Origin: Paenibacillus arenilitoris
Lineage (GTDB): Bacteria > Bacillota > Bacilli > Paenibacillales > Paenibacillaceae
Reading direction: 5' to 3'
DNA length: 64,000 bases
NCBI RefSeq assembly: GCF_014705655.1
Contig: NZ_JACXIY010000014.1
Coordinates: 1-64,000, forward strand
Shown here piece by piece: positions 33,333 to 42,216 of this stretch. A program made the translations under genes and the position numbers. Every line of letters starts with the position of its first letter. Within the stretch, counting starts at the first letter, position 1. Under the pieces are notes generated by a model. That model was not told the origin of the DNA, searched no databases, and saw nothing but the letters and a program-made list of their open reading frames with translations.

Positions 33333-35075
33333 TTATTCCTCCAGACTCGCTTCCATCTGCTGCCGTTCCCACTGCTCCTTATACCAGCCGCCGAACAGCA
33401 TCAGCTCGTCATGCCTGCCTTCTTCGATTACTTTGCCTTCGTCGAGCACGAGAATCCAATCCGCATGGCTGACCGCCGACAGGCGATGGGTCGTAATGAG
33501 CGTCGTCCTGCCGGCGCGCTCCGTGCGGATGTTATGCAAAATCCGGCTCTCCGTCCGCGCGTCGACGGCCGAGAGCGAATCGTCCAGCAGCAAAATTTCG
33601 GAATCGACGAGCAGCGCCCGCGCGATCGAGAGCCGCTGCTTCTGCCCGCCCGAGAGCATGACCCCGTTCTCGCCGACGACGGTGCCGAGCCCCTCCGGCA
33701 TCTGGGCGACGTCCTCGGCGAACGAAGCCATCCGGACCGCCCGGTCGATCTCCTCCGGCGAAGCGTCCGGCTTGCCCAGCGCGATATTGTCGCGGATCGG
33801 CTTGGAGAGAAGCAGATGCTCCTGCGGCACGTACGCAATCCACCGTTTCATCCGCTCGATCGCGATCCGCTCGACCGGCACGCCGGCAACGAACAGCATG
33901 TCGGAAGCTACCGGATACTGACGCAGCAGCTGCTTCAGCAGCGTGCTCTTGCCGCTGCCCGTCTTGCCTACGATCCCGAGCGTCTGCCCCCGCTCCAGCC
34001 GGAAGGAAACGTTCTCAAGACTCGGACGGGACGCGGTCGGGTACGTGAACGTCAGCCGCTTCATCTCGATCCGGGTCGGCACTTCCACGTCCGTCGGCCG
34101 ATCCTGGTCCGACAGATCCGGCTGCTGCGCGAGCGACTCGTCCAGCCGGTCCGCCGATGCGCTTCCGCGCTGCAGCACGTTAATGAATTCGCCGAAGGAT
34201 ATCATCGGCCAAATGAGCATGCCCAAATAAATGTTGAACGAAATCAGCTGCCCGAGCGAAATTTCATTCCGAAAAACAAGATAGGAGCCGTAGCCGATGC
34301 CGATCGAATAGCTGACGCCGACGATGATCGAGATGATCGGCTGAAAGAGCGCGTTCAGAATCGATACGCGCTTGTTCTTATGCATGACCTCCGTCGTCAC
34401 TTCGTCGAAGGCGGAAGTATCGTCCTTCTCCTGCACGTACGAGCGGATGACCCGGATGCCGGAGATGGATTCGAGCGCGTGATCGTTCATTTTGCCGAAA
34501 GCGGCCTGCGCGTCGAGAAAGCGGGTCCTTACCCGCTTGCCCAGCTTGCTGATCGCGACCGCCAGCAGCGGCAGCGGAATAAGGGCGGCGATCATCAGCT
34601 TGTAGCTGACGAACGAGACCATCATGACGATGACGACCGAAGCCCCGACAAGCGTGTTGACGAGCGTCATGACGCCGTAGCCCGCCGTCTGCCCGATCGC
34701 AAGCACGTCGTTCGTCGCGAGCGCCATCAGCTGTCCGGTGCTGTTGCGCTGGAAGAAGCCCGGCGTCATTCGGGTCAGATGGGCAAGCAGCTTGCCCCTC
34801 AGCACTTTCTCGATGAGCGCCGAATTGCCGAACAGCGTCGTGATCCATACGTAGACAAGCACGTAGAGCAGCAGCGCTAGCCCGATTAGCAGCAGCACGG
34901 TCTGCGAGAGGCTGGATCCGGTCAGGCTCTCGTCCCGAATCTGGTCGACCGTTCTTCCGATCAGATTAGGCGGTATTGTGGAAAGAATGCTTACAAGCGC
35001 CATAATGCTGACGGCAACCGCGTAGCTCCCCCATCTATCCTTGAAAAACCATTTCAAACGATGTACGAAAGTCAT
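33333..35075 (-). CDS. Heterodimeric ABC exporter, YheI/BmrC-like subunit
   Basis: 580 residues. Walker A GKTGSGKST at 370-378 and canonical LSGGQ at 474-478. Walker B ILLLDDSLSAVD carries Asp499 in place of the catalytic Glu, with the H-loop His530 retained. This is the degenerate-site partner. GAAGGAGG precedes the ATG at 35075. First gene of a two-gene operon ending at the terminator at 31479-31519. Confidence 0.9.
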   Translation of the reverse strand: MTFVHRLKWFFKDRWGSYAVAVSIMALVSILSTIPPNLIGRTVDQIRDESLTGSSLSQTVLLLIGLALLLYVLVYVWITTLFGNSALIEKVLRGKLLAHLTRMTPGFFQRNSTGQLMALATNDVLAIGQTAGYGVMTLVNTLVGASVVIVMMVSFVSYKLMIAALIPLPLLAVAISKLGKRVRTRFLDAQAAFGKMNDHALESISGIRVIRSYVQEKDDTSAFDEVTTEVMHKNKRVSILNALFQPIISIIVGVSYSIGIGYGSYLVFRNEISLGQLISFNIYLGMLIWPMISFGEFINVLQRGSASADRLDESLAQQPDLSDQDRPTDVEVPTRIEMKRLTFTYPTASRPSLENVSFRLERGQTLGIVGKTGSGKSTLLKQLLRQYPVASDMLFVAGVPVERIAIERMKRWIAYVPQEHLLLSKPIRDNIALGKPDASPEEIDRAVRMASFAEDVAQMPEGLGTVVGENGVMLSGGQKQRLSIARALLVDSEILLLDDSLSAVDARTESRILHNIRTERAGRTTLITTHRLSAVSHADWILVLDEGKVIEEGRHDELMLFGGWYKEQWERQQMEASLEE

Positions 35076-35139
35076 AAAATCCTCCTTCGCTTCCGGATAA
35101 TGAAACGACGTTTCCTATGCGGGCGAGCCGCCATCTTCC

Positions 35140-35168
35140 ATAATGCTTGAATTTCCTGTTTTATGCAA
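35140..35168 (-). promoter_or_regulatory. Candidate promoter of the second ABC exporter operon
   Basis: On the minus strand TTGCAT and CATTAT are 17 bases apart, about 65 bases before the start codon. Confidence 0.45.
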
Positions 35169-35214
35169 CAACAAAATGCGAAAATATGTTCCCACCCTTC
35201 GGCCAACTTCATCT

Positions 35215-35242
35215 TTGTTCTTAATAACGAATATGCTATGAT
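35215..35242 (+). promoter_or_regulatory. Promoter of the GT2 gene
   Basis: TTGTTC-N16-TATGAT, about 60 bases before the ATG. Confidence 0.55.
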
Positions 35243-35303
35243 GGGGATACGACCGCGGGCACGCGGCCTGAACGTAACCAACCTTACAGCCGGGGTGAGT
35301 GGA

Positions 35304-36338
35304 ATGGACTGTGCCATTAGCGTTATCGTACCGATCTACAACGCCGGGGAGCGGCTGCATCGGTGCATCAGCAGCATTTTGCGTCAGTCCTTCCGCGATT
35401 TCGAACTGCTGCTCGTCAACGACGGCTCCACCGACGACAGCGGCTCCGTCTGCGAGCGGTACGCCGCCCTGGATCGCCGCGTCAAGGTTATCCACCAGGC
35501 GAACGCCGGGACGAGCGCAGCCAAAAACGCCGGAATCGCGAACGCGGCCGGCAGCTATATCGCCTTCGTCGACGCCGACGACGAGGTGGCCGTCCCCTTC
35601 CTCTCGTCACTGTACGAAGCGGCCGAGGATCTGGCTTGCGACGTCGTCGTAAGCGGCTATGTCGCGATGCCCGGCGGCCGGATCGTCACGCCAAGGTTCA
35701 AGCTGCGCGCGCCGATGAACGGAGCGGACTTCGTGCTCAGCTCCGAGGCCGTCCATTCCAATAACGATCTGTGCTTCGCGTGGAGAAGCTTGTTCAAGCG
35801 CGAGCATCTGGCCGGCGGGCGGATCCGCTTCCGCGAGGAGCTCTCCATCGGCGAGGATACGATCTTCACGCTGGAGGCGCTGCTCCGCTCCGGGCGCGTA
35901 TGCGCGATCCCCGATCCGAATTACCGCTATACCGTCGACAATCCGGGCAGCATCATGAACGCCGCCTACAAGCCCCAGCTTGCCTCCGTGCTGATCCGGC
36001 AGTACGAATGGCGCAAACGGCTCTCCGAGCAATTCGGCCTGCTGACATGCCGTCATTACCGGAAGGATATGGCGGACTATTACGTCAGATCGATCTACGG
36101 CATGCTTGTCAAAAACTTGAAGAACGGCCCCTCGCCCCCCCTTCCGGCCGACCTTGACGCCATCGTGCGCAGCCCGATGATGACGGACAGCGCGAGCGAG
36201 CTTGGCTTCATGTACAAATGCGGCAGCATGAAGGAGTATTTGCATTTTTTGGCGCTCAAAGGCAAGCTTACCCCGATTTTGTTCAACAAGGAGTTCCGGG
36301 ACAAAAATCCGGCGTCGCTCTCGCCGTCGAGCAGGTGA
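35304..36338 (+). CDS. GT2-family glycosyltransferase
   Basis: 344 residues. GT-A fold with the N-terminal VIVPIYNAGERL strand, the nucleotide-binding NDGSTDDS motif, and the metal-binding DXD motif in FVDADDE near residue 95. A conserved GEDTIFTLE segment follows, typical of enzymes related to CapsularPS/teichoic acid transferases. No membrane helix, so cytosolic or peripheral. The ATG at 35304 follows GGGGTG. Acceptor and donor sugar are unknown. Monocistronic. Confidence 0.88.
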   Translation: MDCAISVIVPIYNAGERLHRCISSILRQSFRDFELLLVNDGSTDDSGSVCERYAALDRRVKVIHQANAGTSAAKNAGIANAAGSYIAFVDADDEVAVPFLSSLYEAAEDLACDVVVSGYVAMPGGRIVTPRFKLRAPMNGADFVLSSEAVHSNNDLCFAWRSLFKREHLAGGRIRFREELSIGEDTIFTLEALLRSGRVCAIPDPNYRYTVDNPGSIMNAAYKPQLASVLIRQYEWRKRLSEQFGLLTCRHYRKDMADYYVRSIYGMLVKNLKNGPSPPLPADLDAIVRSPMMTDSASELGFMYKCGSMKEYLHFLALKGKLTPILFNKEFRDKNPASLSPSSR

Positions 36339-36464
36339 CCCGTCAAGCTTCCGCCCCGCACGAAGATGCAGAGATTCCGGCAGCGCCTTTATCTGAAAAA
36401 AACTTAACATGACATTGACATCAACCGTCACTGTTTCACGCCATGCAAACGCCGCCATTCGTAT

Positions 36465-36492
36465 AAAAAAACTGCCGGGCATCGCCCGGCAG
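36465..36492 (-). terminator. Terminator of the TrpD2-like/ANTAR operon
   Basis: CTGCCGGGC / GCCCGGCAG with a 3-base loop, followed on the minus strand by seven T. Confidence 0.92.
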
Positions 36493-36504
36493 CCTTTCCG
36501 TTCA

Positions 36505-37551
36505 TTAGTTCGGAAGAGATAACACGCCTTCGCTTCTCATCACATTCTGCCATTTGCGGTACAGCTCCCACGCCGCGCCGTCGTCGAGCAGCGCTTTGCA
36601 CGTGTACAGCCCTTCCTCGACCGACTCCACCTTGCCCGCCAGCTGCAGCCTGACCGCGGCGTTCAGCAGCACTTGGTTGACGAACGCCAGATGACCTCGT
36701 CCCTGCAGCACCGCTTCCGATACGCGAAGCTGCACCGCCGGCGTCCATACGACGTCCGGCAGCGCCGTCTCGAGCCCGTAAGCGTCGGGATCGACGATAT
36801 GAAGCCGGGACTCGCCTTCCTCCACGAAGTACGTGCGCGTCGGACGTTCGATGAACAGATCCTCCGACCCTTCCGCCCCCTGCACGATAAGCGCCTTCCG
36901 GTATTTCAGGTTGTTCGCGAGCTTCGCCATCCGCTCGAATACGGTATTGTGGTAGACGCCGAACGTCAAATACGGGGAATACGAATAATCGATCAGCTTC
37001 TCGGCCGTATTGAGCACCGTCCGCATGTCGAGCTCCACGCGAATGGAGCGGAGCGCCTTCAACGGCGGACACCATTCCTCGGCCGGAACGTACAGTACGC
37101 CGGTGCCTTCCGCGGCTTTCGTAATTTGCCCGCGCGACAGGCCGCCCGGGTCGATCCCCGCTTCGCGCAGCAGATCGTGCAGCGTAATTCCCCACTTCGG
37201 AGGCAGCGACGGCATGCCGTGAAGCGTAACCGGCAAGCCGGCGGACGCCAGCAGGAATGCGGCCGGGAACGTCGCGAAGAACGTCTTCTTCCGGCCGTCG
37301 TAAGGCCCGGCGCAATCGAGGCCCTCCTGGATCGGCGCGCGGTAAGCATGCTTCCGGCACACCGCGACGAACGCTTCGATTTCTTCCACGCTTTCCATCT
37401 TAATTCGCTCGGCGACGAAGAAAGCGCCAATCTGGGCCGGCGTTGCCTTCATTTCCAGGATCGAATCGGCCGCAAGCAGCGCCTCGTCGTAGCTTAAGTC
37501 GCGCGCTCCCCGTTTTCCCCGGCCGACTTCCTTCAGTAGGTTCGTAAACAT
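36505..37551 (-). CDS. TrpD2-like protein (anthranilate phosphoribosyltransferase homologue)
   Basis: 348 residues with the two-domain layout of the glycosyltransferase family 3/TrpD group: a helical N-terminus (DEALLAADSILEMKATPAQIGAFFVAERIKMES) and a nucleoside-phosphorylase-like body. The glycine-rich PRPP site of true TrpD (GTGGD...TFN) is altered to AGPYDGRKKTFFATFP, so tryptophan synthesis is unlikely. It resembles the YbiB/TrpD2 proteins, some of which bind nucleic acid. It lies 12 bases after the ANTAR gene in one operon and divergent from nirB, so a role in nitrate/nitrite control is an attractive but unproven guess. Confidence 0.75.
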   Translation of the reverse strand: MFTNLLKEVGRGKRGARDLSYDEALLAADSILEMKATPAQIGAFFVAERIKMESVEEIEAFVAVCRKHAYRAPIQEGLDCAGPYDGRKKTFFATFPAAFLLASAGLPVTLHGMPSLPPKWGITLHDLLREAGIDPGGLSRGQITKAAEGTGVLYVPAEEWCPPLKALRSIRVELDMRTVLNTAEKLIDYSYSPYLTFGVYHNTVFERMAKLANNLKYRKALIVQGAEGSEDLFIERPTRTYFVEEGESRLHIVDPDAYGLETALPDVVWTPAVQLRVSEAVLQGRGHLAFVNQVLLNAAVRLQLAGKVESVEEGLYTCKALLDDGAAWELYRKWQNVMRSEGVLSLPN

Positions 37552-37563
37552 CGCAAGGCCCCC

Positions 37564-38172
37564 TTATTTTTGCTCTTGAAGTAACTGATATACCTTAACG
37601 ATCGACGTCGCCACGTCAACCATCCGCTTGCGTTCGTTCATCGCCTGCTTGCGCAGCACCTCGTACGCTTCCGCTTCGGATATGTTTTTGATTTTGCACA
37701 AAATCCCCTTCGCCATATCGATCCACTTCCGCTCCTCGAGCCTGCCTTCAAGCTGCTTCTTCTCGTTCAGCCACTGCTGCCTCTCGAAGCATTGCTTGGC
37801 GGCGAAGTGAAGCGCCCAGTGCAGCTCCTGCTCGGACATGGACGGCGTCAGAATGCCGTCGACCGGCACGTCGTCCTCGCAGAAGGCGGCGGACATGGAT
37901 GCGGCCGACGCGCTGCACCACCACAGCATCGGAGCGGCTTTTCGCTTAAGCAGCCGCGTGCCGACGCCCTTCACTTCGTCCAAGGGCAGATGGATGACGA
38001 CCGCGTCCGCCCCGCTCATCTGCAGCTCGGCCGACATTTCGTCGCTCGCGCGAATAATATGGTAGCCGTAATTTTCTAAAATATATTTTGGCGTCTCTTT
38101 CTTGGAAAGCTGATTTGACTGAGGGACCGCCGCTGCTGCCGCCCGATGATCGACCACTAACAAAGAACGCAT
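37564..38172 (-). CDS. ANTAR-domain RNA-binding antiterminator
   Basis: 202 residues. The N-terminal ~115 look like a degenerate receiver domain (no clear phospho-acceptor pocket). A helical linker (FERQQWLNEKKQLEGRLEERKWIDMAKGIL) leads into the ANTAR three-helix domain with the typical AKGILCKIKNISEAEAYEVLRKQAM. ANTAR proteins bind paired hairpins in leader RNAs and prevent termination. The divergent nirB transcript carries a leader with a terminator hairpin, the obvious target. GlnR/TnrA-type boxes lie between the two genes. Confidence 0.88.
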   Translation of the reverse strand: MRSLLVVDHRAAAAAVPQSNQLSKKETPKYILENYGYHIIRASDEMSAELQMSGADAVVIHLPLDEVKGVGTRLLKRKAAPMLWWCSASAASMSAAFCEDDVPVDGILTPSMSEQELHWALHFAAKQCFERQQWLNEKKQLEGRLEERKWIDMAKGILCKIKNISEAEAYEVLRKQAMNERKRMVDVATSIVKVYQLLQEQK

Positions 38173-38231
38173 AAAGAAGCGCCCCCTCCTCTAACGACTT
38201 TTCTATAATCATGTGCACAAGTCTTTTTCTT

Positions 38232-38248
38232 TGTTACTATATATAACA
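38232..38248. promoter_or_regulatory. GlnR/TnrA box, ANTAR-proximal
   Basis: TGTTA-N7-TAACA is a perfect match to TGTNA-N7-TNACA, in the divergent region between the ANTAR gene and nirB. Confidence 0.75.
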
Positions 38249-38295
38249 TACAAATGCCGAAATTGTCATTACCCGAATTTTTACCGGCAAAATAA

Positions 38296-38312
38296 TGTCA
38301 AGTATATTGACA
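38296..38312. promoter_or_regulatory. GlnR/TnrA box overlapping the nirB promoter
   Basis: TGTCA-N7-TGACA is a second perfect match. Its right half forms the -35 element of the nirB promoter. Centres of the two boxes are 64 bases apart. Confidence 0.8.
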
Positions 38313-38336
38313 TGCGTTCCAAAACCGTTGTATAGT
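38307..38336 (+). promoter_or_regulatory. nirB promoter
   Basis: Consensus TTGACA at 38307-38312, an 18-base spacer and TATAGT at 38331-38336. Start expected near 38343, leaving a 155-base leader. Confidence 0.75.
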
Positions 38337-38396
38337 TACGTTATCAACTACAAATCATTCGCGAATACAACGGTGTGTTCGTTAGAAGCGGCAAAG

Positions 38397-38465
38397 AAGC
38401 CTGCTTTCGTCATTCACAGGAGACGTGCGTTCTCCTTCGATGCGAAGCAGGCTTTTATGATTTTC
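38397..38465 (+). terminator. Leader terminator upstream of nirB (candidate ANTAR target)
   Basis: AAGCCTGCTT-T-CG (38397-38409) pairs with CGAAGCAGGCTT (38443-38454) with one bulged T. An inner AGGAGA/TCTCCT hairpin sits at 38418-38436, and TTTTATGATTTT follows. It lies between promoter and start codon, so it must be bypassed for nirB expression. Confidence 0.75.
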
Positions 38466-38498
38466 CCTACAGACAGAGTTTGAGAGGAGAGAAACACG

Positions 38499-40940
38499 AT
38501 GGCAACTAAGAAGAAACTGGTACTCATCGGCAACGGCATGGCAGGGGTACGGGCGATCGAGCATCTGCTGAAGCTATCCCCGGAGAGCTACGACATTACG
38601 ATCTTCGGCGCCGAGCCGCATCCGAACTATAACCGCATTATGCTGTCCTCCGTTCTGGCCGGCGGCGCGGACATGAAGGAAATCGTCATAAATGATTGGG
38701 ACTGGTACAAGGAAAATAACATTACGCTGCATGTCGGACATAAAATTACGAAGATCGATACCGATCGCAAAACGGTCGTCTCGAACCTCGGCATCGAAGC
38801 CGCTTACGATTCGCTGATCGTCGCCACGGGCTCCAACCCGTTCATGCTTCCGCTCCCGGGAGCGGACAAGGAGGGCGTCATCGCTTTCCGGGATATCAAA
38901 GATTGCGAGACGATGATCGACGCGTCCAAGCAATATAAGAAAGCCGTCGTCATCGGCGGCGGACTGCTCGGTCTCGAAGCGGCAAGGGGGCTTCTCCATC
39001 TCGGCATGGAAGTGAACGTCGTCCACATCAACCCGTACCTGATGGATCGCCAGCTCGACGAAGCCGCCTCCCGCATGCTGCAGCGCGAACTGGAAGCCCA
39101 AGGGATGCAGTTCCTGCTCAAGAAGAGCACCGCTTCCATCAAAGGCAAGCGCCGCGCCACCGGACTCGTCTTCTCCGACGGCAGCGAGGTGGACGGCGAT
39201 CTGGTCGTCATGGCCGTCGGCATTAAACCGAACGTCGACCTCGCCAGGCTGACGGGCATCGAGGTGAACCGCGGCATCGTCGTCAACGACTTCATGCAGA
39301 CGAGCGTGCCGGACATCTACGCGGTCGGCGAATGCGCCGAGCATCGCGGCATCGCCTACGGTCTCGTCGCCCCGCTCTACGAGCAAGGCGCCGTGCTGGC
39401 CAAGCATCTGGCCGGCGTCGAGACGGCCGGTTACGCAGGCTCCGTCACATCCACGAAGCTGAAGGTATCCGGCGTCGACGTATTCTCGGCCGGAATCTTC
39501 GTCGAGACGCCGGATACCAAGGCGCTCAAGATCCAGGACGATCTGGGCGGCACGTACAAAAAAATCGTGCTCCAGGACGGAAAGCTTATCGGCGCGGTTC
39601 TGTTCGGCGATACGTCGGACGGCGCGGAATTGTTCTCTTACATTAAAAGCGGCGAATCCGTCGCCGGCCGCGAGAAAGAGCTGCTGCTCGGCTTCTCCGC
39701 GGACCAGCTCGGCCAATCCTCCGGAGGCAACAGCAGGCTTGAAGCGATGGCCGACGATGAGATCATTTGCGGATGCAACGGCGTATCGAAAGGAACGATC
39801 GCCGACGCCATTATGAATAAAGGCTGCAACACGGTCGGCTCCATCAAAGCTTGCACGAAGGCTTCCGGCTCCTGCGGCGGCTGCAAGCCTCTCGTCGAAG
39901 GCCTCCTGCAAATCTATGCGGGCGATTCGATAGGCGAGCCGGTCAAGGAAGGCATCTGCGGCTGCACGACGCTGAGCCGCGACGAAATCGTCGAAGAAAT
40001 TACGCGCATGAAGCTGATGAGCACCAAAGAGGTCATGAACGTCCTCGGCTGGCATAATCCGGAAGGCTGCTCGAAGTGCCGTCCCGCCCTCAACTACTAC
40101 CTGGGCATGCTGTATCCGGAGGAGTACGTGGACGAGAAGGAATCGCGCATCACGAACGAGCGTTACCACGCGAACATTCAGAAGGACGGTACTTACTCCG
40201 TCGTTCCGCGGATTTACGGCGGCGTAACGTCCCCGACGGATTTGAAGAAAATCGCCGAGGTCGCCGAGAAGTTCGAGGTGCCTCTCGTGAAATTCACAGG
40301 CGGACAGCGTCTCGACCTGCTGGGCGTGAAGAAAGAGGATTTGCCGAAAATTTGGGAAGAGCTCGACATGCCGTCCGGTCATGCATACGGCAAAACGCTG
40401 CGCACGGTCAAAACCTGCGTCGGCAATACGTTCTGCCGGTTCGGCACGCAGGATTCCATGGGCATGGGCATCCAGCTGGAGAAGGCGTTCGAGCGGCTTA
40501 ACACGCCGGCGAAAGTGAAGCTTGCCGTATCCGGCTGCCCGCGCAACTGCGCGGAGGCGACGATCAAGGACTTCGGCGTCGTCGCGATCGACGGAGGCTG
40601 GGAGCTGCACATCGCGGGCAACGGCGGCGTGAAGGTTCGCGCGACCGATCTGCTCTGCATCGTGAAGACCGAGGAAGAAGTAATGGAATGGTCGTCTGCC
40701 TTCCTGCAATATTACCGCGAGAACGCGCAATGGAACGAGCGTACGGCGCAATGGGTCGAGCGCGTCGGACTCGATGCGGTGAAGCAAGGTCTGGAGAACC
40801 GCGAAGACCGCCTCGCACTGAAAGATCGGCTTGAGAAAGCGCTCAGCGTGACGACCGATCCTTGGAAGCAAATCGTCGAAACCGACGAGCTTCGCAAAAA
40901 TTTCGAGCAACTGTCCGGCGCCGAACCGGTTAAGCTATAG
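38499..40940 (+). CDS. nirB: Assimilatory nitrite reductase (NADH), large subunit
   Basis: 813 residues. Domain order: FAD/NAD-binding oxidoreductase (1-400; GNGMAG at 11-16), BFD-like [2Fe-2S] region with CGCNG and a CxxCKP cysteine set (about 420-490), and nitrite/sulfite reductase ferredoxin-like and siroheme/[4Fe-4S] domains. The cluster ligands are Cys640, Cys646, Cys680 and Cys684 (TCVGNTFC; GCPRNC). It reduces nitrite to ammonium with NADH in the cytosol. GAGAGGAGAG precedes the ATG. Followed by nirD and cobA, giving a complete siroheme nitrite reductase unit; control by GlnR/TnrA boxes and a leader terminator is indicated. Confidence 0.96.
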   Translation: MATKKKLVLIGNGMAGVRAIEHLLKLSPESYDITIFGAEPHPNYNRIMLSSVLAGGADMKEIVINDWDWYKENNITLHVGHKITKIDTDRKTVVSNLGIEAAYDSLIVATGSNPFMLPLPGADKEGVIAFRDIKDCETMIDASKQYKKAVVIGGGLLGLEAARGLLHLGMEVNVVHINPYLMDRQLDEAASRMLQRELEAQGMQFLLKKSTASIKGKRRATGLVFSDGSEVDGDLVVMAVGIKPNVDLARLTGIEVNRGIVVNDFMQTSVPDIYAVGECAEHRGIAYGLVAPLYEQGAVLAKHLAGVETAGYAGSVTSTKLKVSGVDVFSAGIFVETPDTKALKIQDDLGGTYKKIVLQDGKLIGAVLFGDTSDGAELFSYIKSGESVAGREKELLLGFSADQLGQSSGGNSRLEAMADDEIICGCNGVSKGTIADAIMNKGCNTVGSIKACTKASGSCGGCKPLVEGLLQIYAGDSIGEPVKEGICGCTTLSRDEIVEEITRMKLMSTKEVMNVLGWHNPEGCSKCRPALNYYLGMLYPEEYVDEKESRITNERYHANIQKDGTYSVVPRIYGGVTSPTDLKKIAEVAEKFEVPLVKFTGGQRLDLLGVKKEDLPKIWEELDMPSGHAYGKTLRTVKTCVGNTFCRFGTQDSMGMGIQLEKAFERLNTPAKVKLAVSGCPRNCAEATIKDFGVVAIDGGWELHIAGNGGVKVRATDLLCIVKTEEEVMEWSSAFLQYYRENAQWNERTAQWVERVGLDAVKQGLENREDRLALKDRLEKALSVTTDPWKQIVETDELRKNFEQLSGAEPVKL

Positions 40941-40994
40941 CGCTTATTCTTCCTTCGCTGCCGTTTCTATTATACATTTCAGGAGGGTACATCT

Positions 40995-41309
40995 ATGACG
41001 ACAAAGCTGCTGGTAGCCAACCTATCGGATATCGATGTCAAAGGATCGCGCAAAGTCAAAATCAACGATACGGAAATCGCCGTGTTCCGGCTGACGGACG
41101 GCAGCGTCCTTGCCGTAGAAAATAAATGCCCGCATAAGGGCGGACAGCTTTCGGAAGGGATGGTGTGCGGCACGGCCGTGCACTGCCCGCTCCACGATTG
41201 GAAAATCGATCTTCGCAGCGGACGCGTGCACGAGCCCGACGACGGCTGCGTGACAACCTTCGAGACGGAAGTCGACAGCGAGAGCGGATCGATCTACGTC
41301 ACCATTTAG
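40995..41309 (+). CDS. nirD: Nitrite reductase small subunit, Rieske-type
   Basis: 104 residues with a Rieske-like [2Fe-2S] motif: Cys45-x-His47 (CPHKGG) and Cys64-x2-His67 (CPLHDW). In NirD proteins the cluster ligands may or may not be complete; here both pairs are intact. AGGAGG lies upstream of the ATG. 54 bases after nirB, same strand. Confidence 0.94.
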   Translation: MTTKLLVANLSDIDVKGSRKVKINDTEIAVFRLTDGSVLAVENKCPHKGGQLSEGMVCGTAVHCPLHDWKIDLRSGRVHEPDDGCVTTFETEVDSESGSIYVTI

Positions 41310-41405
41310 GTAGGAACGGAAATAAGAAATTGGCACGCCTCGCGGCCGCGAAGCCGCGTACGGATGCGTCGATAAAAAAGCGATATAAGCGAGGGGGATC
41401 AGCCT

Positions 41406-42182
41406 ATGAGAAGGATGGCTGCAGGGAAAGTGTACATTGTCGGTGCCGGTCCGGGCGATCCCGAGCTTATTACGGTGAAAGCCATGAGGCGCATTCAGGC
41501 CGCGGACGTCATTTTGTACGACCGGCTGGCGAGCGAGGAACTGTTAGGCTACGCGCGGGAAGACGCGGAGCTCGTCTACTGCGGCAAGGCGCCGGGCATG
41601 CATGCGATGCCGCAGCAGCTCATTAATGAAGCGCTTGTCCGCTACGCGCTCGATGGCAAGACGGTCGTCCGCCTGAAGGGCGGCGATCCGTTCGTCTTCG
41701 GAAGAGGCGGCGAGGAAGCGCTGAAGCTTGCGGACTGGGGCATCGATTACGAAATCATCCCCGGCATCACGTCGGCGATCGGCGCCGCCGCCGCCGCGGG
41801 CATCCCGGTCACGCACCGCGAATATGCCGCTTCCTTCGCCTGCGTGACCGGCAGCCGCTGCCACGGCGACAAGACGCCCATCCGCTGGGACTTGCTCGCG
41901 CACGGCGTCGATACGCTCGCCATCTACATGGGCGTCAGCCAGCTTCCGGCCATCCGCGAGGAGCTGCTGAAGCACGGTAAATCGGCTTCGACGCCGGTCG
42001 CCCTGATCGAGCGCGGCACGACGTCGCGCCAGCGGACGATTACCGGGACGCTGGCGGATATTCACACGCTTGCCGCCGCGAAGAAGCTCAGTAACCCCGC
42101 GCTCATCATTATCGGCGAAGTCGTGCGCGTCCGCGATCGGCTGCTCCAGGCGGAGCAGCGCGCGATTTCGATGATCGGTTAA
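41406..42182 (+). CDS. cobA: Uroporphyrinogen-III C-methyltransferase
   Basis: 258 residues, a stand-alone SUMT. Motifs: VGAGPGDPELITVKA at the N-terminus, YDRL, the RLKGGDPFVFGRGGEE signature, PGITSAIGAAAAAGIPVTHR, and a late IIIGEVV. It methylates uroporphyrinogen III twice with SAM to precorrin-2, the first step to siroheme. Its place after nirBD supplies the cofactor of nitrite reductase; no dehydrogenase/ferrochelatase domain is fused, so those steps must be encoded elsewhere. An alternative ATG three codons in is possible. Confidence 0.95.
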   Translation: MRRMAAGKVYIVGAGPGDPELITVKAMRRIQAADVILYDRLASEELLGYAREDAELVYCGKAPGMHAMPQQLINEALVRYALDGKTVVRLKGGDPFVFGRGGEEALKLADWGIDYEIIPGITSAIGAAAAAGIPVTHREYAASFACVTGSRCHGDKTPIRWDLLAHGVDTLAIYMGVSQLPAIREELLKHGKSASTPVALIERGTTSRQRTITGTLADIHTLAAAKKLSNPALIIIGEVVRVRDRLLQAEQRAISMIG

Positions 42183-42187
42183 TAAAA

Positions 42188-42214
42188 ACCGCCCTGCATG
42201 GAGGGCGGTTTTTT
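42188..42214 (+). terminator. Terminator of the nirBD-cobA operon
   Basis: ACCGCCCT / AGGGCGGT with a 6-base loop and six T. Dyad A3-1 begins directly after it. Confidence 0.9.
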
Positions 42215-42216
42215 AA

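Noticed and set aside
36505..37551. True anthranilate phosphoribosyltransferase (trpD)
   Set aside because: The conserved PRPP-binding glycine motif is altered and no trp genes adjoin it.
38574..40910. 778-codon antisense ORF across nirB
   Set aside because: Composition of a shadow frame; nirB has all cofactor motifs in the sense strand.
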